A stretch of 64,000 nucleotides of DNA from Hydractinia symbiolongicarpus. Taxonomy: Eukaryota > Cnidaria > Hydrozoa > Anthoathecata > Hydractiniidae. A program made the position numbers and the translations under genes. The notes beneath the pieces were generated by a model, which saw nothing but the letters and a program-made list of their open reading frames with translations, was not told the origin of the DNA and did no database searches. Positions 34,573-44,930 of this stretch are shown here, one piece after another. Every line of letters begins with the position of its first letter. Within the stretch, counting starts at the first letter, position 1. The DNA lies in NCBI RefSeq assembly GCF_029227915.1, contig NC_079879.1, forward strand, positions 9,486,001 to 9,550,000, given 5' to 3'.

Positions 34573-34795
34573 TTATGTGAGATTGTTAACTATACATGCC
34601 TTGTTCAAAACACTCTGCTGCAATGGGTTGATTAAGAAATATAATTCGTTATGTTTGAAGTCAATACCCAACATAATTCGGTGTAATAAAGAAAACAAGC
34701 AAAATTAAAGCATCAGGAGCTGTTCATCCAAGCGCATGGGGTCAATTTCATCGCAACAGAATTACACGTTAACTACCTATCACAGATTCTGGTAA

Positions 34796-34867
34796 TGCCG
34801 TCACCAGGATTCGAACCTGGATTATTGCGGCCACAACGCAATGTACTAACCACTATACGATCACGGC
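34796..34867 (-). tRNA. tRNA-His(GTG), unit 119
   Basis: Acceptor pair 6 is G.G. Confidence 0.65.
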
Positions 34868-35091
34868 TTAAATGAGATTGTTAACTATACATGCCTTGTT
34901 CAAAACACTCTGCCGCAATGAGATGATTAAGAAGTATATTTCGTTATGTTTGAAGTCGATTCACAATATAATTCGGTGGTATAAAGAAAACAAGCAAAAT
35001 TAAAGCATTAGGAGCTGTTCATCCAAGCGCACGGGGTCAATTTAATCCATACAGAAGTACACGTTCACTCTCCTATCCCCGATTTTTGTAA

Positions 35092-35163
35092 TGCCGTGAC
35101 CAGGATTGGAACCTGGGTTACTGCGGCCACAACGCAATGTACTAACCGCTATACGATTACGGC
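35092..35163 (-). pseudogene. tRNA-His-derived copy, unit 120
   Basis: Same as unit 118, 591 bp away. Confidence 0.5.
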
Positions 35164-35386
35164 TTATGTGAGATTGTTAACTATACATGCCTTGTTCAAA
35201 ACACTCTGCTGCAATGGATTGATTAAGAAATATAATTCGTTATGTTTGAAGTCAATACCCAACATAATTCGGTGTAATAGAGAAAACAAGCAAAATTAAA
35301 GCATCAGGAGCTGTTCATCCAAGCGCATGGGGTCAATTTCATCGATACAGAAGTACGCGTTAACTACCTATCACAGATTCTGGTAA

Positions 35387-35458
35387 TGCCGTGACCAGGA
35401 TTTGACCCTGGGCTATTGCGGCCACAACGCAATGTACTAACCGCTATACGATCACGGC
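35387..35458 (-). pseudogene. tRNA-His-derived copy, unit 121
   Basis: T54 is G, with further D-loop and variable-loop changes. Confidence 0.5.
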
Positions 35459-35680
35459 TTATGTGAGATTGTTAACTATACATGCCTTGTTCTAAACACT
35501 CTGCTGCAATGCGATAATTAAGAAGTATATTACGTTATGTTTGAAGTCGACACACAACATAATTCGGTGATATAAAGAAAATAAACATAATGAATTCTCA
35601 GGACTGTTTTCTCTAGCGAACGAAGACATTTTATTCGATACAGAATTATATGTTCACTTTCCTATCACTGATTCTTGTAA

Positions 35681-35752
35681 TGCCGTGACCAGGATTCGAA
35701 CCTGGGTTATTGCAGCCACAACGCAGTGTACTAACCACTATACGATAACGGC
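35681..35752 (-). tRNA. tRNA-His(GTG), unit 122
   Basis: Acceptor pair 6 mismatch; G.U pairs in the anticodon stem. Confidence 0.6.
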
Positions 35753-35974
35753 TCATATGATATTGTTAACCATATATCTCTTGTTCAAAACACTCTGCTG
35801 CAATGCGTTGATTAAGAAATATAATTCGTTATGTTTGAAGTCAATACACAACATAATTCGGTGTTATAAAGAAAACAAGCAAAATTAAAGTACCAGGAGC
35901 TGATCATCCAAGCGCACGGGGTCAATTTAATCGATACAGAATACACGTTAACTACCTATCACAGATTCTTCTAT

Positions 35975-36046
35975 TGCCGTGAACAGGATTCGAACCTGGG
36001 TTATTGCGGCCACAACGCAATGTACTAACCACTATACGATCACGGC
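35975..36046 (-). tRNA. tRNA-His(GTG), unit 123
   Basis: Outermost T-stem pair mismatched. Confidence 0.7.
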
Positions 36047-36265
36047 TTAAGTGATATTGTTAACTATATATGTCTTGTTTAAAACAATCAATGCGTTCAT
36101 TAAGAAACATATTTCGTTATGTTTGAAGTCGATACACAACATAATTCGGTTATATAAAAGAAAATAAACAAAATAAATGCATCGGGAGATGTTCATCCAA
36201 GCGAACGGGGTCAATTTAATCGATACAGAAATACATGTTCACTTTCCTATCACAGATTCTGGCAA

Positions 36266-36337
36266 TGCCGTGACCAGGATTCAAACCCGGGTTATTGCGG
36301 CCACAACGCAATGTTCTAACCACTATACGATCACGGC
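36266..36337 (-). pseudogene. tRNA-His-derived copy, unit 124
   Basis: C56 is T; one G.U in the T-stem. Confidence 0.5.
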
Positions 36338-36558
36338 TAATGAGATTGTTAACCATATATGTCTTGTTCAAAACACTCTACTGCAATGCGTTGATTAAGA
36401 AACACATTTCGTTATGTTTAAAGTCGATACACAACATAATTCGGAGATATAAAGAAAATAAACAAAATGAATGCACCAGGACGGTTTTCTCTAGCGAACG
36501 GAAACAATTTAATCGACACAGAAATACATGTTCACTATCCTATCACTGATTCTTGTAA

Positions 36559-36630
36559 TGCCGTGACCAGGATTCCAACCTGGGTTATTGCGGCCACAAC
36601 GCAATGTACTAACCACTATACGATCACGGC
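36559..36630 (-). pseudogene. tRNA-His-derived copy, unit 125
   Basis: C56 is G; otherwise consensus. Confidence 0.5.
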
Positions 36631-36854
36631 TGATATAAGATTGTTAACCATCTATGTCTTGTTCAAAACACTCTGCTGCAATGCGATGATTAAGAAGTAT
36701 ATTTCGTTATGTTTGAAGTCAATACACAACATAATTCGGTTTTATAAAGAAAAGAAACAAAATTAATGCATTAAGAAATGTTTACCCTAGCGAACGGAGA
36801 CAATTTAATCGATACAGAAATACATGTTCGCTTTCCTATCACAGATTCTGGCAA

Positions 36855-36889
36855 TGCCGTGACCAGGATTCGAACCCGGCTTATACGGC
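36855..36889 (-). pseudogene. Truncated tRNA-His copy, unit 126
   Basis: Same loss of anticodon and D arms as unit 23. Confidence 0.85.
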
Positions 36890-37112
36890 TAATGTGAGAT
36901 TGTTAACTATATATGGCTGGTGCAAAACACTCCGCTTCAATGCATTGATTAAGAAATGTATTACGTTATGTTTGAAGTCGATACACAACATAATTCGGTG
37001 TAATAAAGAAAACAACCAAAATTAAGGCATCAGGAGCTGTTTATTCAAGCAAATGGAGACAATGGGATCGATACAGAATTACACGTTAATTTCCTATCAC
37101 AGATTCTGGTAA

Positions 37113-37184
37113 TGCCGTGACAAGGATTCAAACCTAGGTTATTGTGGCCGCAACGCAATGTACTAACCACTATACGATCATGGC
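37113..37184 (-). pseudogene. tRNA-His-derived copy with GCG anticodon, unit 127
   Basis: Anticodon GCG; mismatches in anticodon stem and T-stem; C56 is T. Confidence 0.6.
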
Positions 37185-37400
37185 TCATGTGTTATTGTTA
37201 ACTATATATGTCTTGTTCAAAACACTAAATGCGTTGATTAAGAAATATATTTCGTTATGTTCGAAGTCGATACACAACATAATTCGGTTATTTAAAAAGA
37301 AAAAACAAAATGAATGCATAGGACTGTTTTCTCTGGCGAAAGGAGATATTTTAATCGATACAGAAATATAGGTTCACTTTCCTATCACTGATTCTTGTAA

Positions 37401-37472
37401 TGCTGTGACCAGGATTCGAACCTGGGTTATTGCGGCCACAACGCAATGTACTAACCACTATACGATCAGGGC
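37401..37472 (-). pseudogene. tRNA-His-derived copy, unit 128
   Basis: Two acceptor mismatches. Confidence 0.55.
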
Positions 37473-37695
37473 TCATGTGAGATTGTTATCTATGTATGTC
37501 TTGTTCAAAACACTCTGCTGCAAAGCGTTGATTAAAAAATATATTTCGTTATGTTTGAAGTCAATATCCAACATAATGCGGTGTTATGAAGAAAAGAAGC
37601 AAAATTAAAGCAACAGGAGCTGTTCATCCAAGCGCACGGGGTCAATTTAATCGATACAGAAATACACGTTAACTACCTATCACAGATTCTGGTAA

Positions 37696-37767
37696 TGCCG
37701 TGAGCAGGATTGGAACCTGGGTTATTGCGGCCACAACGCAATGTACTAACCACTATACGATCACGGC
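37696..37767 (-). pseudogene. tRNA-His-derived copy, unit 129
   Basis: T-stem mismatch, and purine 57 is C. Confidence 0.5.
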
Positions 37768-37989
37768 TTATGTGAAATTGTTAAGTATATATGCCTTGTT
37801 CAAAACACTCTGTTGCAATGAGATGATTAAGAAGTATATTACGTTATGTTTGAAGTCGATACACAACATAATTCGGTGATGTAAAGAAAATAAACAAAAT
37901 GATTTCATAGGACTGTTTTCTCTAGCGAACGGAGACATTTTAATCGATACAGAAATATATGTTCACTTTCCTATCACTGATTCTTCTAA

Positions 37990-38061
37990 TGCAGTGACCA
38001 GGTTTCGAACCTGGGTTATTGCGGCCACAACGCAATGCACTAACCACTATACGATGACGGC
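37990..38061 (-). pseudogene. tRNA-His-derived copy, unit 130
   Basis: Two acceptor mismatches. Confidence 0.55.
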
Positions 38062-38280
38062 TCATATAAGATGGTTAACCATATATGTCTTTTTCAAAAC
38101 ACTCTGCTGCAATGCGATGATTAAGAAGTATATTTCGTTATGTTTGAAGTCGATACACAACATAATTCAGTTATATAAAAAAAATAAACAAAATGAATGC
38201 ATAGGACTGCTTTCTAACGAACGGAGACAATTTAATCGATACTGAAGTACACGTTAACTTCCTATCACAGATTTTTCTAA

Positions 38281-38352
38281 TGCCATGACCAGGATTCGAA
38301 CCTGGGTTATTGCGGCCACAACGCAATGAACTAACCACTATACGATCACGGC
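38281..38352 (-). tRNA. tRNA-His(GTG), unit 131
   Basis: G.U at acceptor pair 4 and one change next to the anticodon stem. Confidence 0.85.
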
Positions 38353-38571
38353 TTATGTGAGATTGACTATTCATGCCTTGTTCAAAACACTCTGCTGCAG
38401 GGCGATGATTAAGAAGTATATTACGTTATGTTTGAAGTCGATACACAACATAATTCAGTGATATAAAGAAAATAAGCAAAATGAATTCATAGGACTGTTT
38501 TCTCTAGCGAACGGAGACATTTTAATCGATACAGAAATATATGTTCACTTTCCTATCGCTGATTCTTGTAA

Positions 38572-38636
38572 TGCCGTGACCAGGATTCGAACCTAGATTA
38601 TTGCGGCCACAACGCAATGTACTAACCACTATACGA
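38572..38636 (-). pseudogene. Truncated tRNA-His copy at the array end, unit 132
   Basis: The body is lost from acceptor position 7 outward, exactly where element 1 begins. Confidence 0.9.
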
Positions 38637-38637
38637 C

Positions 38638-38982
38638 TATAGTGACTTGGCAAGCATAGGCGATATCCTCAACTTTCCTATAGACAATAGGCGATTGTTT
38701 GATATTGACCTTGAACGCGAACCCGATGTTATCAAAGGTATCGTATATGGGTGTCCGTTCTATACCCTACAACCCTTGGATTATTTAAGGGATCAAAATG
38801 AAGATGACGAAGATTGGGACGAGGATGACGAGGATTGTGATGGTGAGGGTGAGGATGATTTAAATGAAATTGTGAAAAACATTTACCACTCCTTGACATA
38901 CTCCGGAGGTACTTCGACATCTTCAGGAATAAGCATCAATTCCTCCGGAAAAAAACTACGATCGGGTCCGTCTTTCAAATAG
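38638..38982 (+). pseudogene. 5'-truncated acidic ORF of element 1
   Basis: The frame is open from the array junction and has no ATG in the visible part. It begins YSDLASIGDILNFPIDN. It then has a mixed segment and a stretch very rich in Asp and Glu at about residues 55-78. The last 100 bp overlap the integrase C-terminus on the other strand, so its natural stop may have been lost. I do not recognise the family. The N-terminal part was removed at the breakpoint with the tRNA array. Confidence 0.45.
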
Positions 38983-39590
38983 TACAAAACACAACTACCC
39001 GCTACAATACGATCCAGTCTATACATTTTCTTACTCCAAGAGGTATCGGTTGCGCATCTTCGCGCGTCACCATGCTCTTCTCCTGGTTGTAGCAGATAGA
39101 GATACAACCCATCCTCGGGTAATTACTTTTCTTCGGAATATTGTTGCCCCTTCGCGAGTGGTACCTCCTTGAGCTTGATCGCCCTACTAGGTTTCATGCC
39201 AATCATGGCAGTCTTGGTGTTGCTGAGACCTTTCACTATGCTGTGTAGGTGTTTCACCCAAGTGCTACTAGTCTCCTCGGAAACCATGTCTTGCGCATCT
39301 TGGGGCTTGAAGAGTCTTTCCACGAGTACCCATGCCGTAAACGTATGGTGATACCTGGTGGTAGCCTTCTTAATTTCCACGCCTTTACCCTCTAACAATT
39401 TCGTTACATTTGACTTGAATTCAGAGCCATTGTCAAACTGAAAAATTTTAGGGTATCGTAAAGGTCCCGCTTTATAAATGTCCTTGATCATGCCCGCGAC
39501 TTCGCTAGCTTTTTTCGTGCGCAGGGTTCTCGCCACCTTGTACCTGTACCTTTGTAGGTGCTACCGTATAGTTTGTCATGAGGAATGTAC
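38883..39590 (-). pseudogene. Polinton-type integrase (element 1), broken
   Basis: A retroviral-type (rve) DDE integrase of the Polinton class. It would join element ends to host DNA. The core motif DNGSEFKS is present, followed by a helical region with WVKHL and GMKPSRAI. The C-terminal half has YLYLLQPGEEHGDARR and LKDGPDRSFFPEEL, typical of the chromodomain-like tail of these integrases. There is an in-frame TAA after the codons for YSEEK (about 39121). Near 39540 a deletion/frameshift removes the segment that should hold the first catalytic Asp. A second gap, after HHTFTA, removes the expected catalytic Glu region. It cannot be active. Confidence 0.85.
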
Positions 39591-39601
39591 AAGATGTTAA
39601 A

Positions 39602-39996
39602 CTAATGGATCTCGTTGGGTCTTCTAATGGTAGCGAGTCCCAGAAAAGTCAAGGAGCCAAGAACGAAGGTGAGTTCACCATCCTGTTGCTGCTTGGAAGG
39701 TGTGTAGAAATCTGCAAATTTCGGGACCTTTGATGCGACGTAGTACTTGTACATGTCATCTTCGAGCTCTCTCAAGCTCTCCCCAGGCCGTCTTTTTAGC
39801 TCTCGTTGCTTGTTAAACCAGTCGATCTTCGCCTGCCTATCCTTCACCCATTGTTCCTGGACGGCTTGCATTTGTTCAACCGATTCGTAGTGCCTCTTGC
39901 GTTCCGCCTCGCCATGCCCTGAAAGTTTACTAAACAGAAAATTCGTACCATTGAAAGCCAACGTGTTAATCAGGGCTTGATTGCCAAGGTCGCCAT
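39602..39996 (-). pseudogene. Small helical structural protein of element 1
   Basis: Encodes about 120 residues with AERKRHYES, a long charged helix, and FADFYTPSKQQQDGEL near the end, followed by a hydrophobic C-terminal stretch. I recognise this pattern from cnidarian Polinton-like elements, where it lies next to the capsid gene; its role is not established. ATG at 39996 starts just after the capsid stop at 40001. One frameshift near the N-terminus breaks the frame. Confidence 0.6.
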
Positions 39997-40000
39997 TTAT

Positions 40001-41278
40001 TTAATACTCGATACTATGAAACCTACCATCCAATATCTTCAATTGAGCATCTTGAAGCAAATACACGTAACAGGGAATATCTCTGGTTCCGTCGGCCTTC
40101 TCCGTGATGTGCAACGTAATGCTGTCGCTTAGACGTTGTAGGGGTCTTCCGAAACCATGTAGGCTATGATCAGGAAATGCCCGAAAATTGATAAACAACG
40201 CGTACCTCTCTGTGAAGAACTGCCTAACCGTCACCTCCGAGACGTGGCTGCCGAAGATGTTCACAATTTCCAGGTGATCTTTTGGAAGCATGGTATGTGA
40301 GTAGAGCTTGTTGGGCTCGTCCTCGACTGTAATGCATATTTTCACAATTTGGGGTTGTAAAACACCTCGTTGGCACCAAAATAGGCCTTCACTTTTCCGG
40401 GGTCTACGAACAGTAGCAAGACACCCTTTAAACTCTTTGCAGGAGTATCGATTTGAAGGTTATAGCTAGTGTCCTGTTTCTTAATGGTAACCACCTTACT
40501 CCGAAGTATCCTTTCAAAGGGTAAATTGAGACGACTATACCGTGATGTTATGGCACTCGCAAGACCCTCGTGGTTCACCTTGTCAAACTCTAGCGCGATA
40601 TTAATGATTTTATATGCAACATCGGCCGGCTTTGCCGCCGTGCTCCTTGCGGCAGAGGTACCTCCATCCTTGATAACAACTTCGTAAGGAGCAAAATGCA
40701 GGACAAACTGTAGCCTATCGTATTATCCCGGTTGATAAAAAGGGAGATCATTTGAAAGTTCAAATATTTTGCCAAAGGGAATACAAAAGGTATTCTCATA
40801 CGCGGCTGCGATCGTTTTTCCTCGTCAGTAACCACGTGATCGCTCGCCTTCACCTGCAGGGCGCGGATCGTGCCGTCATTTGGGTTCAGCCCTTGAAGGA
40901 TTAGGTTGTTTTCCCGATTAAATTTGGGTAACCACAAACCTCTGTAAACTGCGAACGCATTATAGTCGTTAATGTTCTGTACCTCGTTGCCATTCAAGGT
41001 GATACATAGGTCTCGCACCAGGATTTTCCCTATCTTACTGACAATGGTACGTTTCGTATTGGTACCTGTGAGCTCTAGGGCAAACAGTAGCTTGATGCCC
41101 TCTGGGAAAATGATATCGTTATGTCCTATATTGGGAATGTCGACATAGACGTCTTCGTTTTGGTTGACTGTAGAGGGTAAGTGACTTAACTTTACGCGCT
41201 GCCTCTTACCCTTAATACCTAGCATCGTTTTAAGCTCTCTTGGTGAGGATCGAGTTTAGTTCCGAATGCGTTACTCAT
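40001..41278 (-). pseudogene. Double-jelly-roll major capsid protein (element 1), frameshifted
   Basis: The Polinton major capsid protein would form icosahedral shells. The N-terminal part has KRQRV, VDIPNIGHNDIIFP, a long beta-rich region (RDLCITLNGNEVQNIND) and YRGLWLPKF. The C-terminal part has ALFINFRAFPDHSLHGFGRP, a typical end of the second jelly roll. The likely start is the ATG at 41278, 8-40 bp from an AT-rich divergent promoter. The frame is broken at about 41230, 40700 and 40345. Total span corresponds to roughly 425 residues, within the usual range for this family. Assignment by pattern recognition; a structure-based search would settle it. Confidence 0.7.
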
Positions 41279-41311
41279 ACCTTTATTATACGGGGATTAT
41301 TTTTTAAATAA
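41279..41311. promoter_or_regulatory. Divergent promoter between capsid and coiled-coil genes (element 1)
   Basis: A 33-bp AT-rich gap separates two opposed ATGs. It holds TATAATAAA on the minus strand and TTTTTTAAATAAATG on the plus strand. The same layout occurs at 51880-51911 in element 2. Confidence 0.5.
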
Positions 41312-42558
41312 ATGCCAACAAACCCAGTATATGAACACAATTTCACGCCAGAGGAGGACCTTCCAGATGACAGACCTGAAGATCCTCTAGCGCCAACACC
41401 AAGGCCAGTACCAACACCAGGATAACAGCAGCAGGGTGTTCCGGGAGGCACCACGACAAAGCAGAGGAAATAGATACTAAAATCAAAGGTCGACGATCTT
41501 TATGAACATCTTAGTGAGGAACTGAGGCATTCCGTTGCGAGATTTTACAACGAGTTTGAACTAAAGGGTAATCAACTTGTTTTTGATAGGGTAGAAATTA
41601 CAAAACAGAACGGCGAATTAAGAAGCGTCTCCGAAATACAAAGGAGGTTGGGCACGAATCGTCTGCGAGCCCTGGGTTTTACCGACTGCACTACATCCAA
41701 CAGGGGCAATAAGGCAATGGCCCAGAAACATCTAAACGAGATCGTTCACGTCGAGGAGAAGGCCGATGATATCGAAATGATGTCATTGCTCGGGAATGTC
41801 CTAGATGAAACGGAGAGCCTTATTGAAGATACTTCGTTTGGCGGCGATGAAGTTTTTACCGAACGCAAGAAAAGAGGACTTAACCTCGAACTTCAAACCT
41901 TACGGGGAAAATTATAGAACTTGAAAAACAAGTTGATCCTATACGATAGCAAGATCGATAAGGTGGAGGCCAAGATGAAAAGACTCGAGGCACAGAAGGT
42001 TGGGACAACCGAGGAACAACGATCTACCTTGGACAGGGATATAGCGAAGGCCAGGGAAGAGATTGAAAACCTGTAGGATTATAAAGAGGCCACGCGAGAA
42101 TCACACGGCCTGTTAACCTCCAGCATCCATTGTCAGCTGACAGCCATCAAAGACACGCTGACGAAAATCGCGGAGATGACACATCCCTGGTTAAAAAGCT
42201 TAAGATCTTGTTCAAAGAGCAGGGGCTTACTATAGCGAGCATCATTTCGGCTGTTGGTCTGCTGATTTCCACCATCGTACTCGCAGTTACAGGGGGAGGT
42301 GCCGTGACAGGCGCAGGAAGAAGTGCCGCAGGGAAGGGCTTTGTAGAAAAGCAGCTGGAAAGATTGGGGAAATTTTTAAAATACCTGGCAGATAAGGCAG
42401 GTGCTGCATTACCTAGCATCATTGGTACGGTTGTCTTGTTCTTTTGCAGAGTAGCGGCAAAGATTGTCAAATATGCAGCCAAACACCTGTACATGGCAAT
42501 CGCTGTTACCGTCGCGTTTTTTGTGGCCTATGTTGATGAACACATTAGACCTATTTGA
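41312..42558 (+). pseudogene. Coiled-coil protein with C-terminal membrane segments (element 1)
   Basis: The start MPTNPVYEHNFTPEEDLPDD is acidic and proline-rich. Next come a globular part (ELRSVSEIQRR), a long coiled coil (IDKVEAKMKRLEAQ) and then FKEQGLTIASIISAVGLLIS, a Gly/Ala-rich hydrophobic stretch and a final hydrophobic helix. I know this layout as a recurrent cnidarian Polinton-associated protein, possibly a minor virion or membrane-active component (inference). In-frame stops occur at about 41424, 41471, 41916 and 42076, and a frameshift lies near 42120. It ends by overlapping the convergent gene by 8 bp. Confidence 0.65.
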
Positions 42559-43654
42559 GGCAGATGTAAGCGATGATGAGTCCTACCCCCACCATGATCA
42601 GTGCGGTCCTGGTATCCTCATGTTGTTCCCCCTGTGTGGGCTTCGCTATGTTCAGCGGGTTTGATAGCGCCAGCCTGCTCCGTATGTTCAGGTGGTGTCG
42701 CATGTATGATAGTATGTCTAGGGGCTGGTTTGATAGTATGCTTAGACCTGGACCCGAACGTTTACATTGGCAGGTGCAATTAAGATAGTTTTGTTATAAC
42801 CCTCAATTTTACCTATACGCAGGTTCATATCAGAAGGCAACATGTACACGCTGGGCATAACAGCACATTTAACCGGAGTTCGGGCATATTGCAGCACTTT
42901 CTGAAATTGTGTTATATCTTGCGCTACATTTTCTTCCCGCCGCATCATACTTTATCATCATACCGTATAGTTGTCCGCACCAGAACCGAGTAGGGATGCG
43001 TTGGCCCCCGCCTGCGACCCAAGAAACAAGACCACGTAGACGCAAATACTTTCACTTAATTTTGTCAGACATTCCACCGTAAGGCCTTGACTTGTTGCGA
43101 TGATGAATTTTGCATAGTCCCCACCAACCTGAGGCCACCACGAACCGTTGATGAGTGAAGAACTTACCACCTTAAATTTGTACAGGCCATTGGGATCAGC
43201 ACCATATTTGCGAAACACTTGCACGAATCCAGGTGTTGACTAGGGATTTTTGTGCTGAGCAAAGCCATCGTCAAATGGCATTGGTACTTTCATTCTTGCC
43301 AGAATGCGACGCATGTGGTAGTACATGTGAAATTTGAAAATCGAGTTGACAAGTGGTACGGAGCCCGTCGTATGCTTGGCGGAGATACCTAAAGCCATGG
43401 TTGCGCAATGGGTTGCGAAATTAACCTGAATGTTCCAGTAATTTAATGCTTGTCCCTCCCATCCAATCTTAACAGGATCATTCAGCTAGGTTTTTGTAAT
43501 ATTGATGGGATACTTGTTAAACTCGGGGAATATCAATACCTCAGGCAATATTTGATTCCGTAGACACGTATAGGTCCAGGTTCGTGATACCAAGCAGCCA
43601 TTCTCCCCTGTTTGACTTGTACCTTACCCTCAGATTGTACGACTACATGTTCAT
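42551..43654 (-). pseudogene. His/Pro-rich-tailed structural protein with C-terminal TM (element 1)
   Basis: The N-terminal half holds WLLGITNLDLYV, a stretch with WEGQALNYWN, and YYHMRRILARMKVPMP. The middle holds VYVVLFLGSQAGANASLLG and a helical part with YARTPVKCAV. The tail is rich in His and Pro and ends with ALIMVGVGLIIAYICL, a single membrane helix. In-frame stops and a frameshift near 43240 break it. The family recurs in cnidarian Polinton-like elements; I can assign no biochemical function. Confidence 0.6.
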
Positions 43655-43675
43655 CCTTTGTTTTTAGAAGAAAGT

Positions 43676-44343
43676 TTGAAGGAACTCTACATCACTGACA
43701 TTGAAAAGCCCACGATGTTCGGGAATTACCCAGGACAGGACACGAGGATTGCCTTAAAGTCGATAAGTATCCGGCCTACATGGCTGAACATTTACAGCAG
43801 CATTGAATGCACCATCCGTAAGGTATGTTCCACGCAGGTGGAAGTCCGAATAGAAATTATGAACGGTTTGTACAGGATCGCAGATCTGGCAACTATCGTC
43901 AATAGCCAGGCACAGGATAGGATCAAGCTCTTTGTCCTGAAAAATGGACTTTGCAGGCTCCGTGTCAATGAAGAGTACACAGTTGTGATTAATCAACAAC
44001 TGCAAGAGCTCATGGGCCTATCCTACGATCTCAGTAAAGCGTACTATACGAAAGGCGACTATGATGCATTTTACAAGACTGACGTTTACATTCGGCTACG
44101 AATTATTTGCCCTCAGCTGAATGAGAATGATGCCCTACTTAACGGTAAAAAGTCCAAAATTCTTGCCTTGCTTCCCACCAAAGAATTAAACGCTTGGGGG
44201 ACATGCCTACATGGAGTTTCGAGATTCCGATCTACCTCCCTTTGAAGGGTTCTACGGACCTCGAGTTTATGCTAATAGACGAACATCATCATGAAAAAAA
44301 TATTTTATTTACTGGAACTTCGATGTGTTTGCTTATAGAATAA
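43676..44343 (+). pseudogene. Probable jelly-roll structural protein (element 1)
   Basis: Beta-rich protein of about 220 residues containing ITDIEKPTMFGNYPGQDTRI and IALKSISIRP, then MNGLYRIADLATIVNSQAQD, LLNGKKSKILALLP and a final hydrophobic strand. The start codon matching element 2's ATG is TTG here (43676). One frameshift near 44200 disrupts the C-terminus. Its stop is immediately followed by the next gene's ATG at 44344. A minor capsid or penton role is plausible from fold impression and position but is not shown. Confidence 0.6.
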
Positions 44344-44930
44344 ATGGAGTTGAGTAAGCTGTACCCAACCCAATAAGATCGAAGAAATTGAAGAATATCT
44401 ACGACAAGAGATAAAGAACCGGCACGGGCTTGCAAAAAAGTTCAAGATGCATGGGACCTGGGTACGCTACTGTGACTATGGACTGCTAGGTGTCAACGTT
44501 GCCACAGCAGGCGTCGGAATTGGGGCGTTAGCCTCGGGTCTGGGGGCTCTACTATGTATCGCGATGGGTGGTATCACAATAGCGATGGGGATCGAGCAGG
44601 CTGGTTCGAGAAACGCCTCAATGAGGCTGGTGTTAAATCCAAGAAAAATGAGAACATCAGGCTGCTCGCGGAATGGAAATTGAACTCCGTCGTTGATCTA
44701 ATTTCAAAAGCGGTAGAAAATGGAGTCATCAGCGACTACGAGTTCAACCTGATTATGCAAGAAAACAACGGTATATGCTATTGAAGGAGCAAATGCGACA
44801 AAGCGTTAAACGTATTGTTGACTTAACTAATGAACGAAAGCGTGCTCAGCTAGTTGCGAAGGGAAGACAAGAGGGAAAGGACGAGCTTTTAAAACAACTT
44901 CAATCTGTACCGTATGCCAGCGGTATCTAG
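44344..44930 (+). pseudogene. Membrane-anchored coiled-coil protein (element 1)
   Basis: Starts MELSKLYP, then has a charged helix (IEEIEEYLRQEIKNR), a Gly-rich hydrophobic segment YGLLGVNVATAGVGIGALAS with a second hydrophobic run, and a helical C-terminus with LNSVVDLISKAVENGVISDY and a basic tail. Frameshifts occur near 44375, 44630 and 44780. The element 2 copy is 48957-49577. This is a widespread cnidarian Polinton-associated family of unknown role; membrane penetration is one possibility. Confidence 0.6.

Larger units (their letters stand above)
1..38636 (-). repeat. Tandem array of tRNA-His(GTG) genes, about 294-bp unit, 132 units
   Basis: Every unit holds a 71-bp tRNA body on the minus strand. 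The 7-bp acceptor stem is GCCGTGA/TCACGGC, the anticodon stem TTGCG/CGCAA closes loop TTGTGGC (anticodon GTG), and the T-stem CCAGG/CCTGG closes loop TTCGAAT. The base 3' of the body is usually A (discriminator A73). The base before G1 is A, so the G-1 of histidine tRNAs must be added after transcription, as is normal in eukaryotes. The body matches the metazoan tRNA-His pattern, including the internal A box and the B box GGTTCGAATCC. Unit spacing is mostly 289-299 bp, with shorter steps near 5962-6164 and 6460-6716. Spacers fall into type A (contains GGACTGTTTTCTCTAGCGAA) and type B (contains CAGGAGCTGTTCATCCAAGC), which mostly alternate. The array runs off the left window edge and ends inside a truncated unit at 38636. 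Confidence 0.97.

Noticed and set aside
85-38245. Dozens of 60-168 residue open frames on both strands of the array, many sharing one repeated peptide
   Set aside because: The unit is about 294 bp (3 x 98), so a frame open in one unit stays open in the next. The frames lie antisense or sense to tRNA genes, break with every small indel and have no independent support.
1-38636. CRISPR-like array
   Set aside because: The 72-bp repeated core is a tRNA with all conserved arms, the spacers are themselves repeats, and the genome is eukaryotic.
1-38636. tRNA-derived SINE family
   Set aside because: Copies are strictly tandem, carry no A-tails or target duplications, and many keep a perfectly folded tRNA.
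1-38636. 294 bp equals twice 147 bp, suggesting nucleosome phasing
   Set aside because: Natural nucleosome spacing is longer than 147 bp, so the match is numerology without chromatin data.
42573-42788. Several plus-strand frames with Met/Cys-rich sequence
   Set aside because: Antisense to the His/Pro-rich tail of the minus-strand structural gene.
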